A stretch of DNA of 47,985 nt from Verrucomicrobiota bacterium (GCA_026397725.1 JAPLUI010000087.1:1-47985), one strand, 5' to 3'. Counted from the stretch's first letter, positions 35,449-45,880 are shown. Notes: generated by a model not told the origin, from the letters alone. Made by a program: numbers and translations.

Positions 35449-38400
35449 TTACGGGGTTAGATTGGCCGTCAAGCGGGCGAAGGTCTTGGGATGCGTCGCC
35501 AGGTATCCGGCGGGGATCGTCACAGTGATCCGGTCGTAGTCGGCACCGGTCAGGCCGGCACCCGGTGCGACATGGACGGCAACGCCATTGCTGTCGGTGG
35601 TGGTGCCGCCGCTGGTGCCGACCGTGAAGTCGGTCCATGGGGTGATGCCAAGATCGTCACCGTATTGGACGACCAGCGGGGCGTTCGCGGCCGAGGAGGC
35701 GAGGCGGTCGAAGGTCAGGACCAGCGCGCCGGTTCCGTCGTCGCGGCTGACGGCGGGCAGCTTGAGCAGGTTGGCGGCGGGATTTCCCAACGCGTCGGCC
35801 CCGAGGATCCAGGCCATGCCGTTTTGGATGCCGTCCTTGTTCGGGTCGGCATTGAAGGCCGGATCGACGTTGCTGCCGTCGCCGGCGGTACCGGTGAGGC
35901 CTTGGGTGGCCGCCCAGGAGGCATAGCCGCCGGGGTCCGAGGTGACGTGGAGCGTGCCGCCACCGGTGAAGGCGCCGGATGGATCCGCGCTGGTGTAGTC
36001 GCCGGCGGGCTGTTGGACGCCGTTGATGAACAACCTGCCCACGGTATCGGTGCCGACGAACGCGAGATCGAGCTTCGCACCCGCGACTGCGGCGATGGAA
36101 ACCGTGGACGACTCGTTGTTGGAATTGACCTGGCCGAGCGAGAGGGTGCCGCCGTTGACGGTGGTGTTGCCACTGTAGGTGTTGGCGCCTGACAGGGTGA
36201 GCGTGCCGTTGCCGGTTTTGGTCAGGCCGCCGTCCGGCGCGGTGCCGAGGGCGGAGTCATGGAGCAGCGCCTGGCCGATGGTGATGATATAGCTGTTGGT
36301 GTTGATCATGGCGCCGGAAACCATCACGTGGGCCGCAGTCAACCCCTGCATGAACCCGGCATTCGATGCCGTGGGTAGCAGCACTCCGCCGTTGAAGTTG
36401 AAAGTGGCGGCACCGGTGCCTTGATTTCTGCCAAGAACGCTCGCGGTGAGAGTTCCTCCGTTGAGGTTGTAGATTCCGTTGTTAGGACCGGCCCCGTTGT
36501 AGTTGACCCCCCCGGTCACGACCACGCTGCCACCGGTTTGGGTGAAGGTGCCGGTGCCGCTGCCGTTGCCATAACCTCCGATGTAGAATGGCGCGTTGAC
36601 CGTGAGGGTGCCGTCGGAAATCGATCCCGTGGATGTGCCATGGGCGCCGATCACAAACTGCGACGTGCAAGTCACCGCGCCGGAGGTCTGGGTGTAAGTG
36701 CCGCCGGCATTCACATCGATCAGACCGCCCGTCTTGGTGCCGCCGGAAACGAGATAGGTGGCGCCGTTGTTGACATCGGTTCGCTCGGTGCTGGCGATCA
36801 TGCCGCCGCCGAGTTCCAGCGTGCCGCCGGTGACGGTCGTAGCTCCGGTATATCCGTTGGTTCCCGTCAGGACCAATTTGCCATTTCCCGTTTTGGTGAA
36901 GCCCATGGCTCCCGCCACCGGAGTGCTGATGGTGGTGGCTTGGTTCGCCACATCGATCACCGGGGTGCCCGATGACGTGGCCAGGGTCAACACCGAACCG
37001 TTGGTGGTCATCAGGTTCCAGTCATAGGGATTGGCATTTCCCGTGAGAACGGTCCCCACGGTGCGGTTGCTGTCAAGAGTGACGGTCGTCAGCGCCGATT
37101 GTGCCACGGTCCTGAAATCCGCAGTGATATCCGTCGCGTTGGGAATCAAGCCATGCAGCCATTTGGCGGCATCGGACCAGAGACCGTCGCCATCCACATT
37201 CCAAGTTGGCGTGGTGACGGTGGAATAGACCGCGATCACCTCCGCGCTGCCCCCCCGGCCGGATTGGGAGGCATAGGCTGTTAGAATCATCGAGGCGGTG
37301 TCCGTGGGAATCACAACTCCCGCAACCGGGCTGTCGGCGGTGACGACCGTGCCCGAGGTGTGCGGGTCGCTGCCATCGGTGGTGTAATGGATGGTGGTGC
37401 CGGGACCGGACCAGATGGTGACGGATTGAGCGCCGATATAGGCACCGCCGGGCGGGCTGAAGATCGGCGCGGGAGCGGGAGTGGTATTATCCACCACGGT
37501 GACGGTGCCGGTGCTTGTCAAGCCGGACGAATCCCAATAGAGCCCGGCGGGGAGGGTTGGTGTGACGTAGGCGGTGAATGCTCCCGCATAACTCGCGGCG
37601 TTGAAGATTTTGAAGGAATCCCCGGCGACGAGAGCCTCTCCGGTGGCAGTGATTTCCAGGGTTCCGCCGTATGTGATCACGGCAGTCGCTGAGCCCGCGT
37701 CGAGCAGGTCCTGGGTGAGCGTGCCGGAGGTCTTATCGATTTGGCAGACCGCGGTGGCGCCGGACGAGAACGTGACGTTCCGGTTGGTGGTCAACGTGCC
37801 GATCGAGGATCCCGCCGGCGAGAGGAATCCGCCACTGGCAATGACCACCGGTCGGTTGGTGGTGCCGGTGCCGGCGAGGGTGCCGCCGGTGGTGGCCGTG
37901 ATGGCATTGGTGCCCGAAGCCATGGTGCCATTGATGGCAAGAGTGCCGCCATGCACGGTGGTGGTGCCGCCGTAGGTGTTGTCACCACCCAGGATGAGCG
38001 TGCCATCGCCGGATTTCGCGAGCGAGCCGGTGTTGGTTCCGTTGGTAAGCAGGGCGGAAACATCCAAGGTGCTGTCCGTGTCCACGCTGAAGGTCACGCT
38101 GGTGACCGTGTCCGTACCCACGGTGATCGCCGCATTCGGGCCGCTGGCCGAAATGGTCGAGGTGGCGGATCCGCCGGCGGTCACCGTGCCTTTGAGCGAA
38201 TACGAGGGGAACAGCGGAACCACGCCACCCACCGCGGTGAGGGTGCCGCCGTTCAACGTGACGGAAGTCAGTGCGGTGAAGTAATTTCCGTTGTTGGTGA
38301 CCGTGCCGCCGGAGTTGATCACCAGCGCCACCGCCGGAATGGTCCCTGCGTTGCCAAGAATGTCATTGTTGCCGAAACTCAGCGTCCCGCCGTCGTTCAC

Positions 38401-39726
38401 GGTGATCGTGCGGGCCACCATCGGATTGCCCAGCGAACCGCCGGTCGGATTGCCGCCGCCGGTGCTTCCGGTCGCCAGCAGCTTGCCGCCTGAGATCGTG
38501 ATGTTTCCGGTGTAACTGCTGGTGGCGCTGGAGAGGGTCAAGGTGCCATCACCCGATTTGTCCAGGCTGCCCGTGCCGCTGATGACGCCGGAGAAGGTTT
38601 GGTTGCCGAAGAGATTCCATGCCAACGCGCCGCCGTTGGAGATGTTGCCGGCCACCGCGCCGTCTTGGCCGCTGGCGCCGTCGCCAAACTGCAAGGTGCC
38701 ACCGGTGATGATGGTGGTGCCGCTATAGGAGTTGGTGTTGAGCACGGTCAGGCTACCGCTACCCGCCTTGGTGAGAGAGAATCCGCCGGCAATCCCGTTG
38801 ACCCCCTGCAACGTGTAATCCTTGGTGGAGTTGTTGAAGTTCACGGTCCCCGGAGTCACGTCGCCGGATGAAATGTCCACCGTGGTGCCCGTGGCCGTGT
38901 CATCGAACTGGACCGGAGAAAAGTTGGAAAACACCGCGGCGCTGCTGTCGGCAACCACGATCCAGTTGCCCGTTGTCGTCGTGTCCCAGGCGCTGGTCGC
39001 ACCGACCCATGCCAGCGGCGACTCGGTCGTCCCCACATAGTCGTCGAACGCGATGCCGGTCAGGCTCCGGTTCTGTGCTGTGCTGTCCACATTGATTACG
39101 ATGTTGCTGGTGCCTTCGGAAATCTGGAACACATGATAGGCCAGTCCATTCGCAGTATGCTTATGGCTGGTGCCCACCGCTCCGGATCCGTCATTCACGG
39201 TGGGGGAATAGGTGGTCATCTCCCCATCACCGGACGCGGTCATCAGGGTGATCCGGTAGCCGGTGCTCGTCGCGCGGGTGATCGTGAATTGCTTGGGGCC
39301 GTTGGAATTGGCCAGCACGGGAGCGGCGGTGAGCGCGTTGCCGCTGGCCGGGTCTTGCATCGTGCCGAAGTTGCCGTTGCCGGACCACATGCCGATGTTG
39401 GAGTCGGCGCTGGTGATGCCGATGCCCGCAGGCAGGCTCACCAGGTTGTTGGTGTTGGCGACGCCCGCGTTGCTGGTCCCGCCGTTCAGGTAGTATGGCT
39501 GGGAATAAACGTTGTTCGCCGCGTTGAGCCCGAACACCACATATCCCAGCGTCCCGTATTGCCCGTCCGCCTCGAGCGCGGCGGCCGTGCGCCAGTTGGC
39601 CCCGGCGGTGGCGTCCACCCCGACCGCGGTCACCGTGGCATGAAGGATGGTGGGAAACGCAATGGATAACAATGACACGAGACGTGCGAGCATGACAGTG
39701 GTCGGTTTCATGGAATACGTTTTCAT
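35449..39726 (-). CDS. Secreted autotransporter-associated beta-strand repeat protein
   Basis: A 1425-residue, Gly/Thr/Asn-rich protein. A signal peptide (LARLVSLLSIAFPTILHA) starts from ATG 39726 or 39711. Next is the N-terminal domain shared with the preceding giant protein (AVGVDATAGANWRTAAALEA, NIGMWSGNGNFGTMQDP). The middle has many TLSGANTYSGNTTVNGGTL-like repeats, the autotransporter-associated strand repeat (TIGR02601 type). A chitobiase-C-like module (PAPIFSPPGGAYIG, HYTTDGSDPHTSG) lies at about 740-830. The C-terminus (YASWAATQGLTGTAGDGSN) is the Verrucomicrobia tail domain rather than an outer-membrane beta-barrel, so it is not a classical autotransporter. Probable surface adhesin or polysaccharide-binding protein. 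Confidence 0.8.
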   Translation of the reverse strand: MKTYSMKPTTVMLARLVSLLSIAFPTILHATVTAVGVDATAGANWRTAAALEADGQYGTLGYVVFGLNAANNVYSQPYYLNGGTSNAGVANTNNLVSLPAGIGITSADSNIGMWSGNGNFGTMQDPASGNALTAAPVLANSNGPKQFTITRATSTGYRITLMTASGDGEMTTYSPTVNDGSGAVGTSHKHTANGLAYHVFQISEGTSNIVINVDSTAQNRSLTGIAFDDYVGTTESPLAWVGATSAWDTTTTGNWIVVADSSAAVFSNFSPVQFDDTATGTTVDISSGDVTPGTVNFNNSTKDYTLQGVNGIAGGFSLTKAGSGSLTVLNTNSYSGTTIITGGTLQFGDGASGQDGAVAGNISNGGALAWNLFGNQTFSGVISGTGSLDKSGDGTLTLSSATSSYTGNITISGGKLLATGSTGGGNPTGGSLGNPMVARTITVNDGGTLSFGNNDILGNAGTIPAVALVINSGGTVTNNGNYFTALTSVTLNGGTLTAVGGVVPLFPSYSLKGTVTAGGSATSTISASGPNAAITVGTDTVTSVTFSVDTDSTLDVSALLTNGTNTGSLAKSGDGTLILGGDNTYGGTTTVHGGTLAINGTMASGTNAITATTGGTLAGTGTTNRPVVIASGGFLSPAGSSIGTLTTNRNVTFSSGATAVCQIDKTSGTLTQDLLDAGSATAVITYGGTLEITATGEALVAGDSFKIFNAASYAGAFTAYVTPTLPAGLYWDSSGLTSTGTVTVVDNTTPAPAPIFSPPGGAYIGAQSVTIWSGPGTTIHYTTDGSDPHTSGTVVTADSPVAGVVIPTDTASMILTAYASQSGRGGSAEVIAVYSTVTTPTWNVDGDGLWSDAAKWLHGLIPNATDITADFRTVAQSALTTVTLDSNRTVGTVLTGNANPYDWNLMTTNGSVLTLATSSGTPVIDVANQATTISTPVAGAMGFTKTGNGKLVLTGTNGYTGATTVTGGTLELGGGMIASTERTDVNNGATYLVSGGTKTGGLIDVNAGGTYTQTSGAVTCTSQFVIGAHGTSTGSISDGTLTVNAPFYIGGYGNGSGTGTFTQTGGSVVVTGGVNYNGAGPNNGIYNLNGGTLTASVLGRNQGTGAATFNFNGGVLLPTASNAGFMQGLTAAHVMVSGAMINTNSYIITIGQALLHDSALGTAPDGGLTKTGNGTLTLSGANTYSGNTTVNGGTLSLGQVNSNNESSTVSIAAVAGAKLDLAFVGTDTVGRLFINGVQQPAGDYTSADPSGAFTGGGTLHVTSDPGGYASWAATQGLTGTAGDGSNVDPAFNADPNKDGIQNGMAWILGADALGNPAANLLKLPAVSRDDGTGALVLTFDRLASSAANAPLVVQYGDDLGITPWTDFTVGTSGGTTTDSNGVAVHVAPGAGLTGADYDRITVTIPAGYLATHPKTFARLTANLTP

Positions 39727-40185
39727 GGAATATGGGGGGGGTTCGGTTTTCCGTCAGTTTGATAAAAGCCCGAAGGGCTGGCTGACAAAGGCGAACGTAG
39801 CTGATGTGGGGCTCTTTGCAAGAAACCATTTCAAAAATATTTCCAAGCCCCGAACGCGGGGCGGGTATGGAGTGGGCAGCAACTTGGGCGGATCCGGAGC
39901 GCGTGCATACTGCACGCTGACGGCCAGCGGACATGTTGTCCGCTGGCTCGAAACTGGCGACAGAATGTCGCCTCGCCGACAGCCGACAACATGTCGGCGC
40001 TCCTCACTGCGGACCAGCGCCGAAGATTGCATCTGCCAGCCCTGGTCCAGCACCCACGCGCCGGGCGTGACAGTGCCTAACGGTTCACCGGCAACTGTCA
40101 TCACGACGGAGCCACAAACAATCAACATCCATCCGACAAGAACGTATTCAGAGATTTGAGCAAGAGATGATCGAGCGGCGGATGC
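39727..40185. other. Gene-free stretch with four hairpins
   Basis: Between the beta-strand-repeat gene and the DUF6288 relic. The minus-strand frame runs on from the HEAT repeats through this stretch, but the sequence loses HEAT character and becomes low-quality coding. Nothing else is recognised except the hairpin cluster at 39901-39998. Confidence 0.5.
39901..39998. repeat. Cluster of four short perfect hairpins
   Basis: Four stem-loops in 98 nt, each with a 3-nt loop: 39901-39917 (GCGTGCA/TGCACGC), 39924-39946 (10-bp stem CCAGCGGACA), 39956-39972 (GGCGACA/TGTCGCC) and 39982-39998 (GCCGACA/TGTCGGC). The 7-3-7 layout matches the hairpins at 4043, 4312 and 7268. Likely REP-like repeats. Confidence 0.75.
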
Positions 40186-41830
40186 ATGTGCGATAAAATC
40201 CTTCAGACTCACCAGCGCCGGCGAATCGGTGGCCGTTTCGATGTCGGCAATGAGCTTGTCGAGGTCCTTGTTCTTGCCGTTTGCACGGCGGCTCATTGCC
40301 TTCAACTGCGGCAGAACCTCCTTGGCGTGCACGCCATACTGGCGAAGGCACCTCATGCATGCCGGTCCCCGATCTCCCCCGCTCCACCGGTCCCACTCCA
40401 TCACCGACACGCAGAGGGGCATGCCCTCGCGAAGGTGCAGCCGGGCGAGCAGATCGAGGCCGGCAATACGAATACCATCGCCAAACATCTCGTCGCTGGG
40501 CGCCAGTTTCCCGGTCGCTTGGATGATGGCCGGCAAGAGCACTGCCAGATCGCGGTCGGTCAATTTGCTCAGGTAAGGCGCAAGGCCGTAACGGGCCAGA
40601 GCATCATCGTTCTGGACCCACGACTCCATGGCCGGATAGAGCAACTTGCGGTCAACTCCGTCGAGCGAATGTTGCAGGATGCCCGGTTGGCGCAAGTCGG
40701 GATTGGGGTCAACGAGCGAGGCGGCGATGGCACGCTGGGTCATTCCCCGCGGATCGGCCGCATTCTTGCGCGCGGCCAGCGCCAACAGATCGTTCTCGCT
40801 GGCCTTGCGAACCTCCGGACTCAGAGACGCAACGGCGTTGCACGCCAGACTTTGCAGCCACGGGTCCGGATCATTGAACAATGCGTGCAACTGCGGCGCG
40901 GCCACCTCGGCCCGCGGTCCCACACAGCCCAGCGCTTCGCAGGCACCGTAGCGCGTATTGCGATCAGGATTGGCCAGCAACTTCAGCAAGGTAGGTACCA
41001 ACGCTGTTCCTTCAAGTAGGCACCCGTGGCCAAGGGACCGCCGCGGGACGTGCCAGGCAGCGCCCACAGCATGTTCCATACATTGCCGCAGTGCCCGTGT
41101 TCCCGCTCGTCGTATGCCGCCGTGGCCATCCGGGAGAAGAACGAGGATGCCTCGCGATCACCCAGCAGGCCAAAGAGCACCGCCGCGCTGGAGCATTTGC
41201 CATTGTCATCGTGCGCATTGCCGTCTGCGCCCGGTTGGTGATCGCCATAGGGAATGGCACCCTTGTTGACGTAGTACCGCAGGAACTTCGCCGACTTGTC
41301 GATCGCCCGGATGCAACGATGCCGCCACCTTTCTGGCATAGTCGGCCAGCATGGGATGATACTCCTTATTGCCACTGGCCAGCAACGCCAGCGCGTTGAG
41401 GTCGATGGGTATGTCAACGTCTTTCAGACCTTGCTTCGCGATGAGCCGGCAGCCTTGCTCGAAAATCGCCTTGGACTTCGGGCAGTTATAGGGCGCGGTC
41501 TCGCTGTACGCGCCCAGCACCGGCAACTTCAACTCCACGTTCGAGCTCTGACCCTCGCGCCAGCGGATCAGCCGCAACACGCCTGATTCTTCCTCGGCCG
41601 CCGTGGTGGCGCGGGCAAGGCTCTTGCGGACGTCGTCCGCGAACGGTTGGCCAGCCACGCCCAGGATCACATCGCTGACGCGCAGTACGCCATCCGCCGG
41701 CGAGCCTGTCTCGACCGCGGTAACCAGGATCTGCCGGGACGCGGCGGTCTGGTCCTCGCTCTGGAAGAACACCCAGCCACGCGCCCCGGCAGGCCCTAAC
41801 AACCAATCGTGGCTGTCGTCCTTCCTGCCG
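40186..41830 (-). pseudogene. DUF6288/PDZ and HEAT-repeat protein, deleted and frameshifted
   Basis: Starts with HDWLLGPAGARGW, lacking any signal peptide or true start because the 5' end is cut near 41830. A PDZ-like part follows (SPADGVLRVSDVILGVAGQP) and LPVLGAYSETAPYNCPKS. At about 41316 the frame jumps from YARKVAASLHPG to RAIDKSAKFLRYYVNKG in another frame, with a long segment missing. At about 41010 it jumps again from LATGAYLKE to GTALVPTLLKLLANPD. HEAT repeats then run to about 40190 (SLACNAVASLSPEVRKASEN). Intact planctomycete/Verrucomicrobia relatives are large secreted proteins. Function unknown. Two internal deletions and frame loss make it a clear pseudogene. Confidence 0.75.
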
Positions 41831-41840
41831 GCTCAGCATC

Positions 41841-42767
41841 TTGAATTTTCATCACTTGCGCTATTTCTGGATGGTCGCCCGGGAAGGCGGACTGCGTAAG
41901 GCGGCGGAGGAACTGAACGTGTCGCAACCCACCATCTCGGCGCAGATTGCCGCGTTGGAGGGCGTCCTTGGCGAGATGCTGTTCCACCGCAGTTCACGCG
42001 GTCTCATGCTCACGGAAACGGGGCACTTGGCGTTCAGTTACGCCGAGGAGATTTTTGCGCTAGGCGAGGATTTCATGCACTCGGTCAAGCAACGGCCGAC
42101 AGCCCGCCCCCTGCGCGTCAACATTGGCATCTCCAATTTTTTGCCGAAGCTGGTGAGCCACGAAATCATCAAGCCTGTTTTCAGCATGAGCCAGCCGGTT
42201 CAGGTGGTGTGCCTGGAAAACAAGACTTCAGACCTGCTCGCCCAATTAGGGGTATACCGCCTCGACATCGTGCTGGCCGACGAACCGGCGCCGAGTTCGC
42301 TGGCGATGAAGACGTTCAATCATTTGTTAGGAGAAAGCGGGGTGACCTTTTGCGCGGAGCGCAAGCTGGCCATGAAGTTGCGGCGACAGTTCCCGCGTTC
42401 CCTGCACGACGCGCCCATGCTGCTGCCCACGGTTGGCACCGCCCTCCGCAGAACTCTGGAGAAGTGGTTTCATGAACTCGAAATCCACCCGCGCGTGGTG
42501 GCTGAATACGACGACGCGGCGCTCATGAAGGTGGCGGCGGCCGACGGGCTTGGCTGCTTCCCTCTGCCGCTAGTGGCAGTGAACGAAGCTGCCACACGCT
42601 ACGGTTTTCATACCATCGGGCAGGCCAAGGGTTGTGTCGTGCAATTCTACGCCATCAGCGCCGAACGCAAGCTGACCCACCCGGCGGTGGTGGCGATTAT
42701 TTCCAATGCACGTGACCACCTTTTCAGCAAGAGTCCACATCGCTCTCAACCACGACATCGCCTCTGA
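41841..42767 (+). CDS. LysR-family transcriptional regulator (NhaR-like)
   Basis: A 308-residue regulator starting at TTG 41841 (NFHHLRYFWMVAREGGLRKA), with the winged helix-turn-helix AAEELNVSQPTISAQIAALE in the first 60 residues and a substrate-binding-type effector domain (LRVNIGISNFLPKLVSHEII). HHLRYFWMVAREGG and the chain length fit the NhaR branch, whose best-known member senses sodium and activates nhaA. No such target gene is nearby. There is no Shine-Dalgarno-like run and only 10 nt separate the start from the relic of the divergent gene, so its promoter region has been altered. Intact otherwise. Confidence 0.82.
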   Translation: MNFHHLRYFWMVAREGGLRKAAEELNVSQPTISAQIAALEGVLGEMLFHRSSRGLMLTETGHLAFSYAEEIFALGEDFMHSVKQRPTARPLRVNIGISNFLPKLVSHEIIKPVFSMSQPVQVVCLENKTSDLLAQLGVYRLDIVLADEPAPSSLAMKTFNHLLGESGVTFCAERKLAMKLRRQFPRSLHDAPMLLPTVGTALRRTLEKWFHELEIHPRVVAEYDDAALMKVAAADGLGCFPLPLVAVNEAATRYGFHTIGQAKGCVVQFYAISAERKLTHPAVVAIISNARDHLFSKSPHRSQPRHRL

Positions 42768-42781
42768 GGGTTTGCGCGTTC

Positions 42782-44541
42782 TCATGTCACGCGACCACAG
42801 CATTGTTTGAACTTTTTGCCGGAGCCACAGGTGCAGGGGGAGTTGCGACCGGGAGCCTCAGTGGACCGGGTGGGTACGCGTGCGGGAAGGTTGAGCTTGA
42901 GCGTGCCGCCGGCGGGTGATTGGGGTGATGAATCATCAGGTCTCCCTAAACGGCTGCCGCTGGCACGGGCGAACGATTGCGACTGGCTGTGGAGTTGTGC
43001 GAGGATTGCCTCGATACTGGCGGCGGAACGGAAGATGTTCTGCAACTAATGGATATCCCTTTCGTATAGGCAATAGGCTTTGAGAAGCTGGGAAATGCCA
43101 TGGATCTTCCCGGCCTGGGTATCCATCTGGTTTTGGATATCCCTTCTGGAGGAGGCTTTCCGCTCTGTTGTTAGATCATGATTCGAGTCGATGACGGCGA
43201 AGAGAGGGCCGATGTCGGGGAGCGTGAACGAATCCGGATCGCCCGGTGAGAGATACCGGCGTCCCTTTTCCATGAGATCGGCGTCGTGGGTCTTTTCATC
43301 GATGACGAAATAGAGTTCCTCCTTGAGTTTGTAGATGTCCTTTTGGAAGGCACCCTGCTGGAAGGAAAGTTCGGTTTTCTCCAACAGGCGGCGCATTCCA
43401 GGGTCTTCCATGAAACGCATGAATTGACGATTGCGCGGCTGGCCGAGCTTCAGCTTGAAAAGTGTGAGGCCGGCTGCGGCAGCATCGCCAGCGAGCAACA
43501 TGCGTTTCGCCTCGGCGGCGAGGTCGTTGCAAAGTAATGTCTGGCGCGTGACGAGCTGCTCGACGAGTGGCTTGTAGGTCTCGAACTGATGGGCGGATTG
43601 GGAGGATGCTCCGCTAATGATGAGCGGGGTGCGGGCATCGTCGATAAGGATCGAGTCCACTTCGTCGATGATGGCGAGGTGGTGGCCGCGTTGGACCTGC
43701 TCGTCCTTGGTGGCGGCCATCCCGTTGTCGCGGAGGTAGTCGAAGCCGAACTCGGAGTTGGTGCCGTAGGTGATGTCGCAAGCATACTCTGCGCGGCGTT
43801 CCGATGGCGACATCTGGTTTTGAATGCAGCCGACGGTTAGACCCAGGAACCGGAACAGCACTCCCATCCACTCCGAGTCGCGTTTCGCGAGGTAATCGTT
43901 GACGGTGACGACGTGAACACCGAGGCCGGTAAGGGCATTGAGATAAACCGGCAGGGTCGCGACGAGGGTTTTCCCTCACCTGTCTGCATTTCGGCAATCA
44001 TTCCGCGGTGGAGGGCGATGCCGCCAATTAGTTGGACATCGAAATGAACCATCTCCCATTTCATGGCATGCTCGCTGACCATGATTTCGCTGTCGCAGAG
44101 GCGGCGGGCCGCGTTTTTGACGACGGCATAGGCTTCGGGCAGGATTTTTCCAAGATACCTGGCACGGGATTTCCCAAAGTCGTCTTCGATCTGATGGAAG
44201 GCGGCTTTCGCCGACTCAATCGATGACACCGTGGCGGGGACGCCTGACGGGAGCGAGCGGAACTCATTGCGAAGAACTGCTAGACGCGTCTCAATGGCCT
44301 GGGCAGCGGTGCGGAGCGCGGTTTCGTCCATGCGCTCGACCAGCAGCTTTGGCGGAGCATTGAGCGGGTGATAGCGGGCAAGGTGGCTCTGCCAGGTGGC
44401 CGTGAATCCCGTGAGCTTTTCGAGCGGCTCGCGTTGGAGCGCCTCTTCAATTTCATTGATGCGGGCGACCGTCGGACGAACGCGGTTTACTTCGCGCTCG
44501 TTCTTGTTGCCGATGAATTGGGGTATAAGCCACTTGATCAT
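42782..44541 (-). pseudogene. SecA-like translocase ATPase, frameshifted and internally deleted
   Basis: The N-terminal part ([18 protein letters not shown], then [14 protein letters not shown]) is SecA up to Walker A. At about 43969 one A is missing from the run after GEGK, so the frame shifts at the GKT threonine; read in the other frame the sequence resumes as [33 protein letters not shown] and [16 protein letters not shown]. After [10 protein letters not shown] (43052) it jumps over most of the C-terminal two thirds (preprotein cross-linking remainder, second RecA-like domain, scaffold) to [12 protein letters not shown] with a TAG in the junction. The end is the SEC-C motif [17 protein letters not shown]. 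Without these parts it cannot drive export, so a functional secA must lie elsewhere. Confidence 0.85.
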
Positions 44542-44551
44542 GGTGTGCTAT

Positions 44552-45493
44552 TCATGGTCGTTCCGGCGTGATGCCAGGGCCAGCGATACCAAGGCCTGCT
44601 TGCAGATCCCTGAATTCCTGAGTAAAGGATGTGTAATCGCCCGGGCGAAGCGCCGCCGCCTTCTGATTGAGACGGTCGATGCGTTCCTGGGGTGCCGGAT
44701 GGGTGCTCAGCAGCGGGATCACCGGCGCGGGGCCGGTTTCCGCCGCCACCTTCAACCCGGCAAAAAAGTTCACCATGCCTTGGGGATTGATGCGTGCCTG
44801 CTCCAACAATTCCCATCCGAGGTCATCGGCGGCACGCTCATGGTCGCGGCTGAACTTTAGGCTGAGGAGTTGGCCACTGTCACGGATGAGTGTGTCCAAC
44901 ATCCGGTTCTCGCCGCCTTGGAGTTGCTGAAGGGCTAGGCTCATGCCGGCACTCTGCGCCAACTGCAACACGCCATGCCGCTTTCGCACATGCGCCATTT
45001 CGTGTGCCAGCACACCTTGGATCTCCTCCGCCGTTCGCGCCCGCTCCAACAAACCTCGATGGAACACGATGGTGCCGCCGGGCAGGGCAAAAGCATTGAT
45101 CGCCTTGGACGTGGTGACAAACAGCGTGAAGCGGTCGGATGCGTTAGACGGTGCCGCGAAGAGCGGCGCGGCGAGACGGTTCAGTGGATCGAGCACCTGG
45201 CGGTCGGTGACAAACTGGTATTGGCTGCGCAATTGCGCCATGGCGGAATCGCCGAGGGGCTTTTCCCACTCCAGCGGCAGGCGGATGTCCGGGATTTTTC
45301 CCCCCACCGAATCCTTCACCACATCCTTGAGGTGGATGGCACCGCGATACAGTCCCCACGCTACCACGGCGAGCAACACCAGGGCTAACAGTGCCGCCGC
45401 CAAGCAACCCCAGCGCAGCCCTCGCTTGTGGCGTCGGATAAACGAACGGACGGCATCGTCAACTTCAGGTGGCAGGCTGGCGTGGTGGCTCAT
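44552..45493 (-). CDS. M48-family metallopeptidase, membrane anchored
   Basis: A 313-residue protein with one transmembrane helix at about 27-50 (CLAAALLALVLLAVVAWGLY) and the zinc peptidase motif HEMAHVRKRHG (HEXXH, about 165-175), with SRDHERAADDLGWELL supplying the third ligand Glu. The rest matches HtpX/Ste24-like M48 peptidases used in protein quality control. It ends 10 nt upstream of the secA relic's start. Intact. Confidence 0.85.
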   Translation of the reverse strand: MSHHASLPPEVDDAVRSFIRRHKRGLRWGCLAAALLALVLLAVVAWGLYRGAIHLKDVVKDSVGGKIPDIRLPLEWEKPLGDSAMAQLRSQYQFVTDRQVLDPLNRLAAPLFAAPSNASDRFTLFVTTSKAINAFALPGGTIVFHRGLLERARTAEEIQGVLAHEMAHVRKRHGVLQLAQSAGMSLALQQLQGGENRMLDTLIRDSGQLLSLKFSRDHERAADDLGWELLEQARINPQGMVNFFAGLKVAAETGPAPVIPLLSTHPAPQERIDRLNQKAAALRPGDYTSFTQEFRDLQAGLGIAGPGITPERP

Positions 45494-45595
45494 GATTGTG
45501 GTTGCTCTTAGTTATGGGCAGGGAAGATCAACATCACCCGGGGCGGCGGACGCCAACCGTGCGATGCGGGTGAAAAGAGTTGGCGGCGGCGCTTG

Positions 45596-45880
45596 CTAGT
45601 CAAACATTTCCGACAACCAAGATTTTTTACGACGCGGCTGGCCATGCTTGTCGAAGCCGCCATGTTCGTCGTGGTGATCGTCGTGTTTGGAGTATCCGTG
45701 GGGCTCTCCGCGGAACCCCGGCGGTGCTTGAGGCGCTGGACTGGTTGCCGAACGCTCGATTATTTTGTCGAGTTCACCCCGGTCCAGCCACACTCCGCGG
45801 CATTTGGGGCAATAGTCAATTTCCACGCCTTGGCGGTCGGTCATCACCAGGTCGGGTTCAGTGCAGGCAGGGCATTTCAT
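45596..45880 (-). CDS. TFIIB-type zinc-ribbon protein
   Basis: A 94-residue protein opening MKCPACTEPDLVMTDRQGVE and IDYCPKCRGVWLDRGELDKI, the zf-TFIIB zinc ribbon with two CXXC pairs, then a disordered His/Gly-rich tail (KHDDHHDEHGG) ending in KSWLSEMFD. Such proteins are common in bacteria and of unknown function. Intact. Confidence 0.8.
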   Translation of the reverse strand: MKCPACTEPDLVMTDRQGVEIDYCPKCRGVWLDRGELDKIIERSATSPAPQAPPGFRGEPHGYSKHDDHHDEHGGFDKHGQPRRKKSWLSEMFD

